Notes: a model not told the origin generated them from the sequence alone. Numbered from the stretch's first letter, positions 1 to 5,723 are shown. The stretch is DNA of 7,013 bases from Candidatus Woesearchaeota archaeon (GCA_023245115.1 JAHFKX010000042.1:1-7013), one strand, 5' to 3'. Translations and numbers: made by a program.

Positions 1-115
1 AACAGGCACAACACAACCTTTTGGAATATCCATTAAAAAGGACAGCTTTGCCTGCCAATTATCGTCACCAGCCATCCGCTAAGTATGATGGGGACATTAA
101 AATAAATTACTTAAC
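1..115. other. Left edge, coding status unresolved
   Basis: This piece is too short to assign. On the + strand a frame open from base 3 to a TAA at 117-119 would give a 38-residue C-terminus ending DIKINYLT, converging tail to tail with the polymerase-like gene. A second + frame is open from base 2 to a TAA at 80-82. On the minus strand an ATG at 33-31 starts MDIPKGCVVPV and runs off the edge, so it could be the next gene downstream of the polymerase-like gene, but it has no clear Shine-Dalgarno. The convergent 3-119 reading is slightly favoured because its composition (K, D, Y, N, I) looks protein-like. The flanking sequence would decide. Confidence 0.3.
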
Positions 116-2455
116 TTAAGTAAACTGTTCAAGTTTAGATGACATAGCTAGCTTTTCCGGATTCCTTTTCAGCAACTGCCAGTCGTCACTGGCCGGCTTG
201 CCCTGCAAAATGTGCCTAAGAGCAGATTTACGATTTTTCTCAGCGTATGGATTGTATAGACTTGATAATATGTGGCCTAGTTTTGCGCCCTGACTGAAAA
301 AGTGCTGCGCATATTTAGTCGTATCGATAACTGTTTCCGACCGCAAAAATTCTTCTGCCGAAACCACAACTGGCTTGCCATCTTTGATTGCATATCCCCA
401 CGCCATTGTCTTCCCGACTTCTGGCTCAAGGTCACGTTGCGCGTCAATATCCTCACGGCCTTGCGCGGTAAGCGTGTACTCACTTATATCTCTGCGAATT
501 TTTTTTCTGAACAGCAATAAATTACGGTCGATCGTTCCGTTTGCCAATGGCATAGCCAGCTTTTCGTAAATATAATTTAATGATCCGAAATAATTGCCAA
601 TTTTTACAACATTTTCCAAGATACATGCTATTGTTTCACGCTCAACTGCAGTGCTCTTGCCCCGCCTGCCAGTTACATCAATGCCATAACCAACAAAGCA
701 ACCATTAATCTGAGCAAGGAAAACTTCTCTATCCAAACTGAAAAGTGTCTGCGAAATACCGAGCAGTGCGAACGAACTACTAGCCTCTATTGCTGACTCA
801 AGGCCGGCTGGGCCTTCAAGCACAACCACGTGTCTGGAATAATTCGCAACTTTAAGGCCATTGGACTGCAGGAACTGCCTCGCCTTTTTATTTATTTCTT
901 CAAGTTTAGCTGACACATCTTTCTTTGTTTCTTTGTGACTTGCCTCAAACGCATAGTCCTTCGCACGCTGTAAATCAAACAAAGGCTTTTCGCAAAGCGA
1001 GTCCAGGGCCAACAGGTAGCTGATTTTTTTCCAGCCAGTAGATACCTTCACAGCTTCAGCAAGCAATTCATCCCGTGCAAAATCAAACGCAGAATTAAGT
1101 GTGTTCAGATAAACAACATAAAATGTTCCGCGCCGCAAACCGAGCTTAATTTCATCCGAGTGTTTTGACTGGAATAATTTTAATTTTTCCTCAAGACAAT
1201 CAAACTTTTTGAAGGCCTGCGTGATATGGCTGCGCGACAACGCATTAGTTTCCATGAATTGCCGTTTGCTCCACTGCGCAAATGCGTTTGTCTTATCAGA
1301 TGTTGCGCAGACCGCCTCCGGACTTACTTCAAAACTACGGCTAATTTTTTCTATTACTGGATCAATATCCTCGCCGATTTTATGCAGTGTTGTCGTATCG
1401 CGGACATTATACGTATGCAACTGCGCGGCTGCGTTCTTGTCACCGTGCTGGGCCGCAAAAATAATCATATCCATGTCAGTGTAACTCCCGATATCTTTTT
1501 TGAACGGCGTGCTTAGGAACTTACACACCACCTCGAACCTTTTGCTTGGCAGATATGGCATATACTTTGCAGCAAACCTGTAATAATCTACTACGAACAT
1601 ATCTTTAATTTCAACTCTGCGGGAAAAATCCTTTACATGAGCAGTAATCTTTGGGGCTTGCCCGTCCTGCGTTGGCAAAAATTCTTCACTGTCAGTGTCG
1701 CGCAACTGAATTAGATCAAACGTCATGCCATTAAAGGTACGCAAAAATAGCAAATTTTTTTCTTTCCGCTCCGCCCGCATTATGTCGTCGAGAGTAGATG
1801 CGACATGGCCTTCGTGCACCAAATGCACTGGAATTGTGAGGCCATCCAGTTTCAAAACGGTCTTGCCAGAATCAAGAGTTGAAACTATGCTTGCATTTAC
1901 TGCACCATTAACCTTTGATGAAAACGTCGCTGTGTTGTTTGCTTCGTATTCCAAATCTGGATCTTTTAGCTCATCTTCTCGCTGAACAATTTTGTTTTTT
2001 TCTATGTCAAGCGCACCAGACCCGTAAAATAAAACTTCTTCTGACGATGCGCGAGAACCACTAAATCGGCCACCGGAAAATTCTGAAAACGGAAAGTTTG
2101 TGTACCAATTAAGCCATTGTTTCGCGGAAACAGTTGTAAATTGGCTCGGAAATCTCCGTACAACCTCTCTTATGTCATCACGCCCGCCAAAAATTTGTAA
2201 AACAACCTGATGGCCTGTCTGTGCGTAAGGCAAGACTCTAAACTGTAAATTCATTTTATTAAATGGTTCGCAGCTTAGCTTGTCCTTAAGCCGTTCTGCT
2301 TCTTCTATAGATTTCCCGCCGGCTGTCGCGATATGCGGTATTTCGCGCCTGACAAAAGCTGGCCCTGTCTTTGTCTGCAAAATCAGTTCCACTTGCCTGC
2401 CTTTCTGCACGTTAACTGGCAAAGCCCTAATTACAAATCCATCTGGTTCTGACAT
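116..2455 (-). CDS. B-family DNA polymerase homologue: exonuclease motifs intact, polymerase active site lost
   Basis: This 779-residue protein has the length and domain order of an archaeal B-family polymerase. Exo I is seen as ALDIE (D150, E152), Exo II as FNGMTFD (N242, F246, D247) and Exo III as YNVRD (Y349, D353), so all the metal-binding acidic residues of the DEDDy 3'-5' exonuclease are present. Residues 288-313 resemble the stretch between Exo II and Exo III of true polymerases. The palm can still be followed but is dead: the motif A position reads VVYLNTLNSAF (Asn451 where the catalytic Asp of DxxSLYPS should be), motif B reads LDSLCEK (about 484-490) instead of NSxYG, and motif C reads NYSRHVVVL (538-546) instead of a DTD core. 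The thumb is recognisable at CFVGYGIDVTGRR (586-598) and IRRDISEYTL (653-662). The expected role is exonuclease or DNA-binding partner, not synthesis. The start at 2455 is supported by a TATA-like box 22 nt upstream, implying a leaderless mRNA. Polymerase-inactive archaeal B-family proteins (the PolB2 group) are known; membership in that group is untested. Confidence 0.85.
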   Translation of the reverse strand: MSEPDGFVIRALPVNVQKGRQVELILQTKTGPAFVRREIPHIATAGGKSIEEAERLKDKLSCEPFNKMNLQFRVLPYAQTGHQVVLQIFGGRDDIREVVRRFPSQFTTVSAKQWLNWYTNFPFSEFSGGRFSGSRASSEEVLFYGSGALDIEKNKIVQREDELKDPDLEYEANNTATFSSKVNGAVNASIVSTLDSGKTVLKLDGLTIPVHLVHEGHVASTLDDIMRAERKEKNLLFLRTFNGMTFDLIQLRDTDSEEFLPTQDGQAPKITAHVKDFSRRVEIKDMFVVDYYRFAAKYMPYLPSKRFEVVCKFLSTPFKKDIGSYTDMDMIIFAAQHGDKNAAAQLHTYNVRDTTTLHKIGEDIDPVIEKISRSFEVSPEAVCATSDKTNAFAQWSKRQFMETNALSRSHITQAFKKFDCLEEKLKLFQSKHSDEIKLGLRRGTFYVVYLNTLNSAFDFARDELLAEAVKVSTGWKKISYLLALDSLCEKPLFDLQRAKDYAFEASHKETKKDVSAKLEEINKKARQFLQSNGLKVANYSRHVVVLEGPAGLESAIEASSSFALLGISQTLFSLDREVFLAQINGCFVGYGIDVTGRRGKSTAVERETIACILENVVKIGNYFGSLNYIYEKLAMPLANGTIDRNLLLFRKKIRRDISEYTLTAQGREDIDAQRDLEPEVGKTMAWGYAIKDGKPVVVSAEEFLRSETVIDTTKYAQHFFSQGAKLGHILSSLYNPYAEKNRKSALRHILQGKPASDDWQLLKRNPEKLAMSSKLEQFT

Positions 2456-2470
2456 GCCAAAAACGATGAT

Positions 2471-2490
2471 GAAACTCTTTTAACACTTGC
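2471..2490. promoter_or_regulatory. Shared bidirectional TATA-like promoter
   Basis: CTTTTAAC at 2477-2484 reads as a TATA-like box on either strand (TTTTAA / TTAAAA). The core 2478-2483 is centred at 2480.5, the exact midpoint between the two divergent ATG codons (2455 on the minus strand, 2506 on the plus strand), leaving 22 nt on each side. Archaeal transcription normally starts about 25 nt from the box centre, so both mRNAs should begin at or next to their start codons. The purine-rich GAAAC at 2471-2475 could be the BRE for the rightward direction. No Shine-Dalgarno precedes either ATG, which agrees with leaderless starts. Confidence 0.6.
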
Positions 2491-2505
2491 GCTGCCTAAT
2501 ATCGT

Positions 2506-3501
2506 ATGCCTGCAACCACGCCGCCGCCAATGCCGACAATATACGCATTCTCCAACCCACTTGGCACATACAGACTTTGGCATGTACAGGAATCACTTGC
2601 AAGCAATATCGGAAAGCTAAACAAACCGCAGCTCGAAATGTTTTTATCTGCGCAGAAATGCTGCGAAACAAAACCGGTAAGGGCGTTAGATTTATACCGC
2701 GATGCTCACATAAAACTTTCAAACAGGCTGGCTTGCGGTGATTTAAAGCCACATGATGTAATATTTATGAGTGGTATTTCTAAGGATGCAACTCCGCAAC
2801 ATAATGCTGCAAACGAAAGAATAAAAAGCTGGGGACTTGATTTCTTTTCTGATATTATGCGCGTTACTGAAACACTGAATACGGCTTGGGTTGCGGCGTA
2901 TGAGTTCTGCGAGAACAAAGGTTGCACGCCAAAATTAAACGAAATAATTGTCCCAATGGGTCCAGTGTTAATCCCAATTAGCGTCCAGTGGAGCAGCGAG
3001 ACGCACAGCATTAAACTTGTTCCAACATTCAAAAAAGATTTGGAAAGCATCGCGCAAAATCGGGCAAGCAAGGGCCTGATCGGTTTCGGGACACTTGAGC
3101 GCGAATTCCTGCAAAACGATGACGCACGGCTAAAACAAGATGGAACAACGCCTAGTTTTAGTTTCCGCGAATCATTTTACCAAGATGTTGGCATAATGTT
3201 CGACGGAAATCAAAAAGAAATCGCTCTGCACAGATACATAAACAAAAGAATAACTGCTGCCGCATGCACAGCAATTGGAAAAAGTTGCAGGCAATCGTAT
3301 TTTCTTGGCGAGCTTTCTGGCTACGCCGGACCGTTAAATGGCATTTTCAAGTTTGTTCCGGAAAATATCTATAAAGTTGTTGGTGGCAAGGGTGGGCCAT
3401 TTCGAAACTCAGACCTAGCCACAAAAGGCTTAGCACAGCCGGAGGTTACGCGAATTATTTCGGGCTGGCTTGCTGCCAAATGGCTTGCGGAAGGAAAGTA
3501 A
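2506..3501 (+). CDS. Unknown 331-residue protein in nuclease operon
   Basis: I do not recognise a family. The protein looks soluble, with no signal peptide or membrane helix. The N-terminus is proline-rich (MPATTPPPMP), followed by a helical-looking first half (about 25-140) with cysteines at C52, C53, C77, C135 and C140. A hydrophobic strand-like stretch IIVPMGPVLIPISV lies at 147-160, and a C-terminal half has glycine-rich loops such as GELSGYAGPLNG (268-279) and VVGGKGGPF (291-299). I found no nuclease, helicase (Walker) or Cas1 signature. The ATG at 2506 is chosen because the TATA-like box lies 22 nt upstream; the in-frame ATG at 2530 would need a leader without a Shine-Dalgarno. It is almost fused to the Cas4-like gene (1 bp gap) and divergent from the polymerase-like gene, so it probably works with both, perhaps as a DNA-binding or bridging subunit; that role is inference. 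Confidence 0.85.
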   Translation: MPATTPPPMPTIYAFSNPLGTYRLWHVQESLASNIGKLNKPQLEMFLSAQKCCETKPVRALDLYRDAHIKLSNRLACGDLKPHDVIFMSGISKDATPQHNAANERIKSWGLDFFSDIMRVTETLNTAWVAAYEFCENKGCTPKLNEIIVPMGPVLIPISVQWSSETHSIKLVPTFKKDLESIAQNRASKGLIGFGTLEREFLQNDDARLKQDGTTPSFSFRESFYQDVGIMFDGNQKEIALHRYINKRITAAACTAIGKSCRQSYFLGELSGYAGPLNGIFKFVPENIYKVVGGKGGPFRNSDLATKGLAQPEVTRIISGWLAAKWLAEGK

Positions 3502-3502
3502 A

Positions 3503-4744
3503 ATGCCAGAAATGAAGCCCTGTGTTAAAAGCATAAATAATGTTTCGTTGGATTTTTTTCTTTGTGAGCGGACGCACGATTGCGTTGTTGACAAAAATAA
3601 CGGACAAACTTGCACATATCATATTGCTGGCCAGCAAAATGCGATTGTGCTTGCTGCTGTCCGCGAAAATTGCTGGAAGAAAGGCTACAAACTTGCCCCA
3701 ATAGAACATCTCATCGTCCGGCTGCAGGAAGCGGACTGGCCAGTCACTATTCTTGGCAAAGGCCGGGGACGGCTTTTATCTATGCGCCGGATAACTAATA
3801 ACTGCAGGTTTGAGCCGCTTGAAATTCGCCACACGTTAGCTTATGATTACGCTGCACGGGCCAGTGCGCAGGATTCCTGTCCAGCGTTTAATATATTATC
3901 AAATATCGTCGAAAAAAACCTGCCGTTTGAGCCAAAGCCAAACCTGATTAGCCAAATGGGCACTTGCGAGCATGCACTACAACTTAACGAGCCAACAGGC
4001 CATGAGCATGACTTTGTACATCGCAGTATCCTAACAGATATAAAACTGACGCCAGTACCACGGCAAAAATACTGCGAATGCGCCTTAGAAGCAAAGATAA
4101 CTGCTACTGGAGAAAAAATAACTCCAACGCAAACAGGTGGTGAGATGAATGGCCAAAAAAATATGTCGCATTTTATAATACGTGGCCACTCTGACGCGCT
4201 GTTAAAAGTCGTTGATAATTTTGGCAACGTTGAAGGACTCGCGGCAATAGACTGCAAACACAGACAATATAATTCTATGAAAGAAATACAATCATTCGTC
4301 CGGCAGACTTTGATTTACGCAATCGCTGCTGCACAGATAGCAAATATTGAACCAAAATATTATTTACTTGTTACTGTGCGTTCGCCCTTTGGTGAAATGG
4401 AAGGCCATGCCAGAAAACAAAAACCAGTTATCACCATGATCCCAAATGAACCAACTAATTTAGAGCTGTTAGGTTTGAAAGCGTACTTAAAACGCAGCCT
4501 ACAAAGGCAGGAAAGAATACTTGCCAGCACTATCTCCTTCGCGAGGGAAAAGGGAAAGCAGGAAAAATTAAAAGCCGGCGGATGCTTCAGACGCGGCGAT
4601 GGGCATCAGATTTGTTTTAAGAAAGAAGTTTGCGACTATCTCGCCTCGGCTGTGAAAGAGAGCCAGCAGCCACTTGGCACCATATTAGCTCAGAATAATT
4701 ATGTGCCAGCACAGTATGAATTATGCAAAAAATATCGGAGGTAA
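3503..4744 (+). CDS. Cas4/RecB-like PD-(D/E)XK nuclease, probable Fe-S protein
   Basis: This 413-residue protein carries the ordered motifs of the RecB/Cas4 nuclease family: GTxxH at 153-157 (H157), GHSD at 228-231 (D231), IDCK at 249-252 (D250, K252) and QTLIY at 268-272 (Q268, Y272). One cysteine-bearing element before the nuclease core (FLCERTHDC, C21 and C27) and three cysteines after it (C361, C371, C377, ending CFKKEVC) match the one-plus-three layout that holds a 4Fe-4S cluster in Cas4 and AddB, though the usual CxxC pair is stretched to C-x9-C. Members typically cut or resect DNA ends. It is about twice the size of a typical Cas4; the extra length lies mainly at 28-150. The start at 3503 is chosen over the upstream in-frame ATG at 3470, which lies inside the preceding gene; a purine-rich GGAAGGA precedes it and it follows the upstream stop by 1 bp, suggesting translational coupling. 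Its TAA falls inside the first unit of the hairpin array, so the last residues (KKYRR) are encoded by repeat sequence. Confidence 0.8.
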   Translation: MPEMKPCVKSINNVSLDFFLCERTHDCVVDKNNGQTCTYHIAGQQNAIVLAAVRENCWKKGYKLAPIEHLIVRLQEADWPVTILGKGRGRLLSMRRITNNCRFEPLEIRHTLAYDYAARASAQDSCPAFNILSNIVEKNLPFEPKPNLISQMGTCEHALQLNEPTGHEHDFVHRSILTDIKLTPVPRQKYCECALEAKITATGEKITPTQTGGEMNGQKNMSHFIIRGHSDALLKVVDNFGNVEGLAAIDCKHRQYNSMKEIQSFVRQTLIYAIAAAQIANIEPKYYLLVTVRSPFGEMEGHARKQKPVITMIPNEPTNLELLGLKAYLKRSLQRQERILASTISFAREKGKQEKLKAGGCFRRGDGHQICFKKEVCDYLASAVKESQQPLGTILAQNNYVPAQYELCKKYRR

Positions 4745-4918
4745 CGCCGAGCAGAGCTCGGCGGACCTATAATAAAAAAATATCGGAGGTAACGCCGAAC
4801 TGCTGTTCTGCGGACCTCAAGCCATAACAATATCGGAGGTAACGCCGAGCAGAGCTCGGCGGACCTATAATAAAAAACATGTCGGAGGTAACGCTGGAAA
4901 CTTGCGTTTCCGCAGGTT
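4733..4918 (+). repeat. Four hairpin units of about 49 bp
   Basis: The units begin with TCGGAGGTAACGC at 4735, 4783, 4833 and 4882, spaced 48, 50 and 49 bp. Units 1 and 3, with their A-rich linkers, are essentially identical. In unit 1, AGGT (4739-4742) pairs with ACCT (4765-4768) and GCCGAGC (4746-4752) pairs with GCTCGGC (4756-4762) around an AGA loop, leaving an AAC/GG internal loop. Unit 2 has GAAC/GTTC around TGCT with one mismatch in the stem. Unit 4 has GGAAAC/GTTTCC around TTGC with a degraded outer stem. The 1 = 3 identity suggests that a two-unit block was duplicated. Confidence 0.85.
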
Positions 4919-4926
4919 CCCAGGCG

Positions 4927-5144
4927 TTGAGAATGTAAGCAACCCTTGGCTTTCGCCAAGGGCGCTTGGAGGTATCGTCGAAACTGTTGTTTCTTCGGGA
5001 CCTCCAACCGTTTGAGAATGTAAGCAACCCTTGGCTTTCGCCAAGGGCGCTTGGAGGTATCGTCGAAACTGTTGTTTCTTCGGGACCTCCAACCGTTTGA
5101 GAATGTAAGCAACCCTTGGCTTTCGCCAAGGGCGCTTGGAGGTA
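4927..5144 (+). repeat. 85-bp tandem repeat, about 2.6 copies
   Basis: Copies start at 4927, 5012 and 5097; the first two are identical over 85 bp, and the third runs to 5144 and then diverges. Each full copy carries two hairpins. One is a perfect 8-bp stem, CCCTTGGC/GCCAAGGG, around TTTC (4943-4962, 5028-5047, 5113-5132). The other has an outer stem TTGGAGGT/ACCTCCAA (4966-4973 with 5000-5007) and an inner stem GAAAC/GTTTC around TGTT. The period is not a multiple of three, so the unit is not a coding repeat. Perfect identity between copies points to recent duplication or ongoing homogenisation. Confidence 0.9.
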
Positions 5145-5270
5145 AGCAATGGCCACGGTTAAAAAAACTCGTGGTTACCCTCGGCCGAAGCCGAAAGTCT
5201 CCGTTAGGAGTATGACGCCGACAGAGTCGGCGGACTCACTGTTGTGAGTGACGCCAACCAAAGGCCGGCG
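5141..5270 (+). repeat. Tail of heterogeneous hairpins
   Basis: After the tandem copies the stem-loop theme continues with new sequences. CCACG (5153-5157) pairs with CGTGG (5170-5174), extended by GGTAA/TTACC (5141-5145 with 5175-5179). TCGGC/GCCGA encloses CGAA (5181-5194). CTCC/GGAG encloses GTTA (5199-5210). GCCGAC/GTCGGC encloses AGA (5217-5231), the same class as units 1 and 3. ACTCAC/GTGAGT encloses TGTT (5234-5249). CGCC/GGCG spans 5252-5270. Confidence 0.75.
5149..5247 (+). CDS. Possible 32-residue basic peptide
   Basis: A frame opens with ATG at 5149 placed 5 nt after a perfect GGAGGT (5138-5143) and ends with TGA at 5245-5247. The peptide starts MATVKKTRGYPRPKPK and is rich in Lys, Arg and Pro in its first half, which would suit nucleic-acid binding. 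The spacing to the Shine-Dalgarno is ideal, and the SD-to-ATG junction lies where the third 85-bp copy diverges from the others. Against it, GGAGGT is a repeated structural module with six other copies that lead no gene, and the whole frame lies across hairpins. It could be chance. Confidence 0.27.
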   Translation: MATVKKTRGYPRPKPKVSVRSMTPTESADSLL

Positions 5271-5291
5271 AACTTCGATGCAATTAAGTGA

Positions 5292-5540
5292 TCAAGCGAA
5301 CGCAACGCGCGCCCCAGAGGCCTGCGCAAAGCCCTTAGCAAAGTTGTTCACATCATCATTTTGCATGAACACATCTATTGTTTCAGAGAAGCGTTCATTG
5401 TATTCGACTATTCGCAGATGCTCCTGATTTATTATTGCAAACTTAATTTTGCTCTTCTGTAAAAAGTCCAGTAATGCGAAATATTGGGCCGCATCATCCC
5501 TAAACTTTAAATTAAACGTCAATTTTGAACTGTTTTGCAT
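5292..5540 (-). CDS. Unknown 82-residue protein
   Basis: I do not recognise a family. The protein starts MQNSSKLTFNLKF, is mostly soluble-looking, and alternates predicted strands (KLTFNLKF, KFAIINQ, HLRIVEY) with helices (AAQYFALLDFLQKS, NDDVNNFAKGFAQA), a pattern typical of small alpha/beta domains. The start at 5540 is preferred over the longer in-frame ATG at 5615 because a strong Shine-Dalgarno (GGGGAGG on the minus strand, 5553-5547) lies 6 nt upstream. It is divergent from the Lrp-type regulator gene across 183 bp containing GTAA/TTAC palindromes, so it may be a target of that regulator. It is convergent with the nuclease operon and its hairpin array. Confidence 0.7.
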   Translation of the reverse strand: MQNSSKLTFNLKFRDDAAQYFALLDFLQKSKIKFAIINQEHLRIVEYNERFSETIDVFMQNDDVNNFAKGFAQASGARVAFA

Positions 5541-5546
5541 ATCATG

Positions 5547-5612
5547 CCTCCCCTTACGAAACGTTATCATTTGTCTCGTAACACTTACATTTTGTAAGTT
5601 CTTATTTATAAA
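5547..5612 (-). promoter_or_regulatory. Promoter and RBS of the 82-residue gene
   Basis: On the minus strand a TATA-like TTTATAAATA lies at 5612-5603, predicting a start near 5583 and a leader of about 40 nt that contains the Shine-Dalgarno GGGGAGG at 5553-5547. The operator-like palindrome at 5584-5598 would lie over or just upstream of the transcription start, where a bound repressor would block it. Confidence 0.45.
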
Positions 5613-5659
5613 CATTTCTATTCTAAAGTAAATAGTTACTTTGCGTAAGCAATTCTTAC
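5584..5659. promoter_or_regulatory. Cluster of three operator-like palindromes
   Basis: Three short inverted repeats with related half-sites lie in the divergent gap: CTTAC-N5-GTAAG at 5584-5598, AGTAA-N4-TTACT at 5627-5640, and GTAAG-N5-CTTAC at 5645-5659. Related half-sites also occur at 5553-5557 and 5577-5580. Palindromes of about 15 bp with an AT-rich centre suit Lrp/AsnC dimers, and the neighbouring regulator commonly controls its own promoter in this family. Binding is inference. Confidence 0.5.
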
Positions 5660-5681
5660 CAAAATAATATGCTTAGATACA

Positions 5682-5714
5682 TTTTTATACTTAACGGTCT
5701 GACTTATGTTGGTG
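5682..5714 (+). promoter_or_regulatory. TATA box and weak RBS of the Lrp-type gene
   Basis: TTTTTATAC at 5682-5690 is a good archaeal TATA-like box. Its centre predicts transcription from about 5711, giving a leader of about a dozen bases. GGTG at 5711-5714, 9 nt before the ATG at 5724, may act as a weak Shine-Dalgarno, although the leader would be almost too short to use it. Confidence 0.5.
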
Positions 5715-5723
5715 TGGGATTAA

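Larger units (their letters stand above)
4733..5270. repeat. Stem-loop array of more than a dozen consecutive hairpins
   Basis: No convincing long gene occupies this interval. It is a run of short hairpins separated by a few bases to about 20 bases. Many share one architecture: GGAGGT on the 5' arm, a small internal loop, a variable inner stem closed by a 3-4 nt loop (AGA, TGTT, TGCT), and a 3' arm with ACCT or ACCTCC. GGAGGT occurs at 4737, 4785, 4835, 4884, 4968, 5053 and 5138. Inner stems differ in sequence but keep pairing, for example GCCGAGC/GCTCGGC, GAAAC/GTTTC, GCCGAC/GTCGGC and ACTCAC/GTGAGT. This argues for selection on structure, as RNA or as single-stranded DNA, or for a palindromic repeat family. 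It begins within the last codons of the Cas4-like gene and may be transcribed as that operon's 3' region. Function is unknown. Confidence 0.85.

Noticed and set aside
1209..1516. Plus-strand open frames opposite the polymerase-like gene
   Set aside because: They lie wholly antisense to a gene with clear family motifs and have no promoter or ribosome site of their own.
1685..1710. Polymerase motif C (DTDS) in the polymerase-like protein
   Set aside because: The DTDS at residues 253-256 follows directly after the Exo II motif, far upstream of the palm. The true motif C position (538-546) reads NYSRHVVVL.
3470..3502. Upstream in-frame ATG at 3470 as start of the Cas4-like gene
   Set aside because: It lies inside the end of the preceding gene without a ribosome site, while the ATG at 3503 follows the stop by 1 bp after a purine-rich stretch.
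116..4744. Casposon
   Set aside because: A polymerase relative and a Cas4-like nuclease recall casposons, but the polymerase is catalytically dead, no Cas1-like integrase is present, and no terminal inverted repeats with target duplications are visible in the window.
4737..4780. Intrinsic terminator after the Cas4-like gene
   Set aside because: The hairpins are followed by A-rich, not T-rich, sequence on the + strand.
4737..4918. Integron attC-like recombination sites suggested by TAACGC hairpins
   Set aside because: The matching GTTA-type complementary end is absent (the units close with GGACCT), there are no cassettes between units and no integrase is in view.
4699..5156. Three overlapping minus-strand open frames of 94-137 codons across the hairpin array
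   Set aside because: Their translations merely repeat the array units in different frames, the 85-bp period shifts frame at each copy, and one overlaps the end of the Cas4-like gene. They are by-products of stop-poor GC-rich repeats.
4733..5270. CRISPR array
   Set aside because: Units are direct repeats with near-identical linkers of about 12-20 bases, not constant repeats with unique 30-40 bp spacers, and two repeat classes of different length are mixed.
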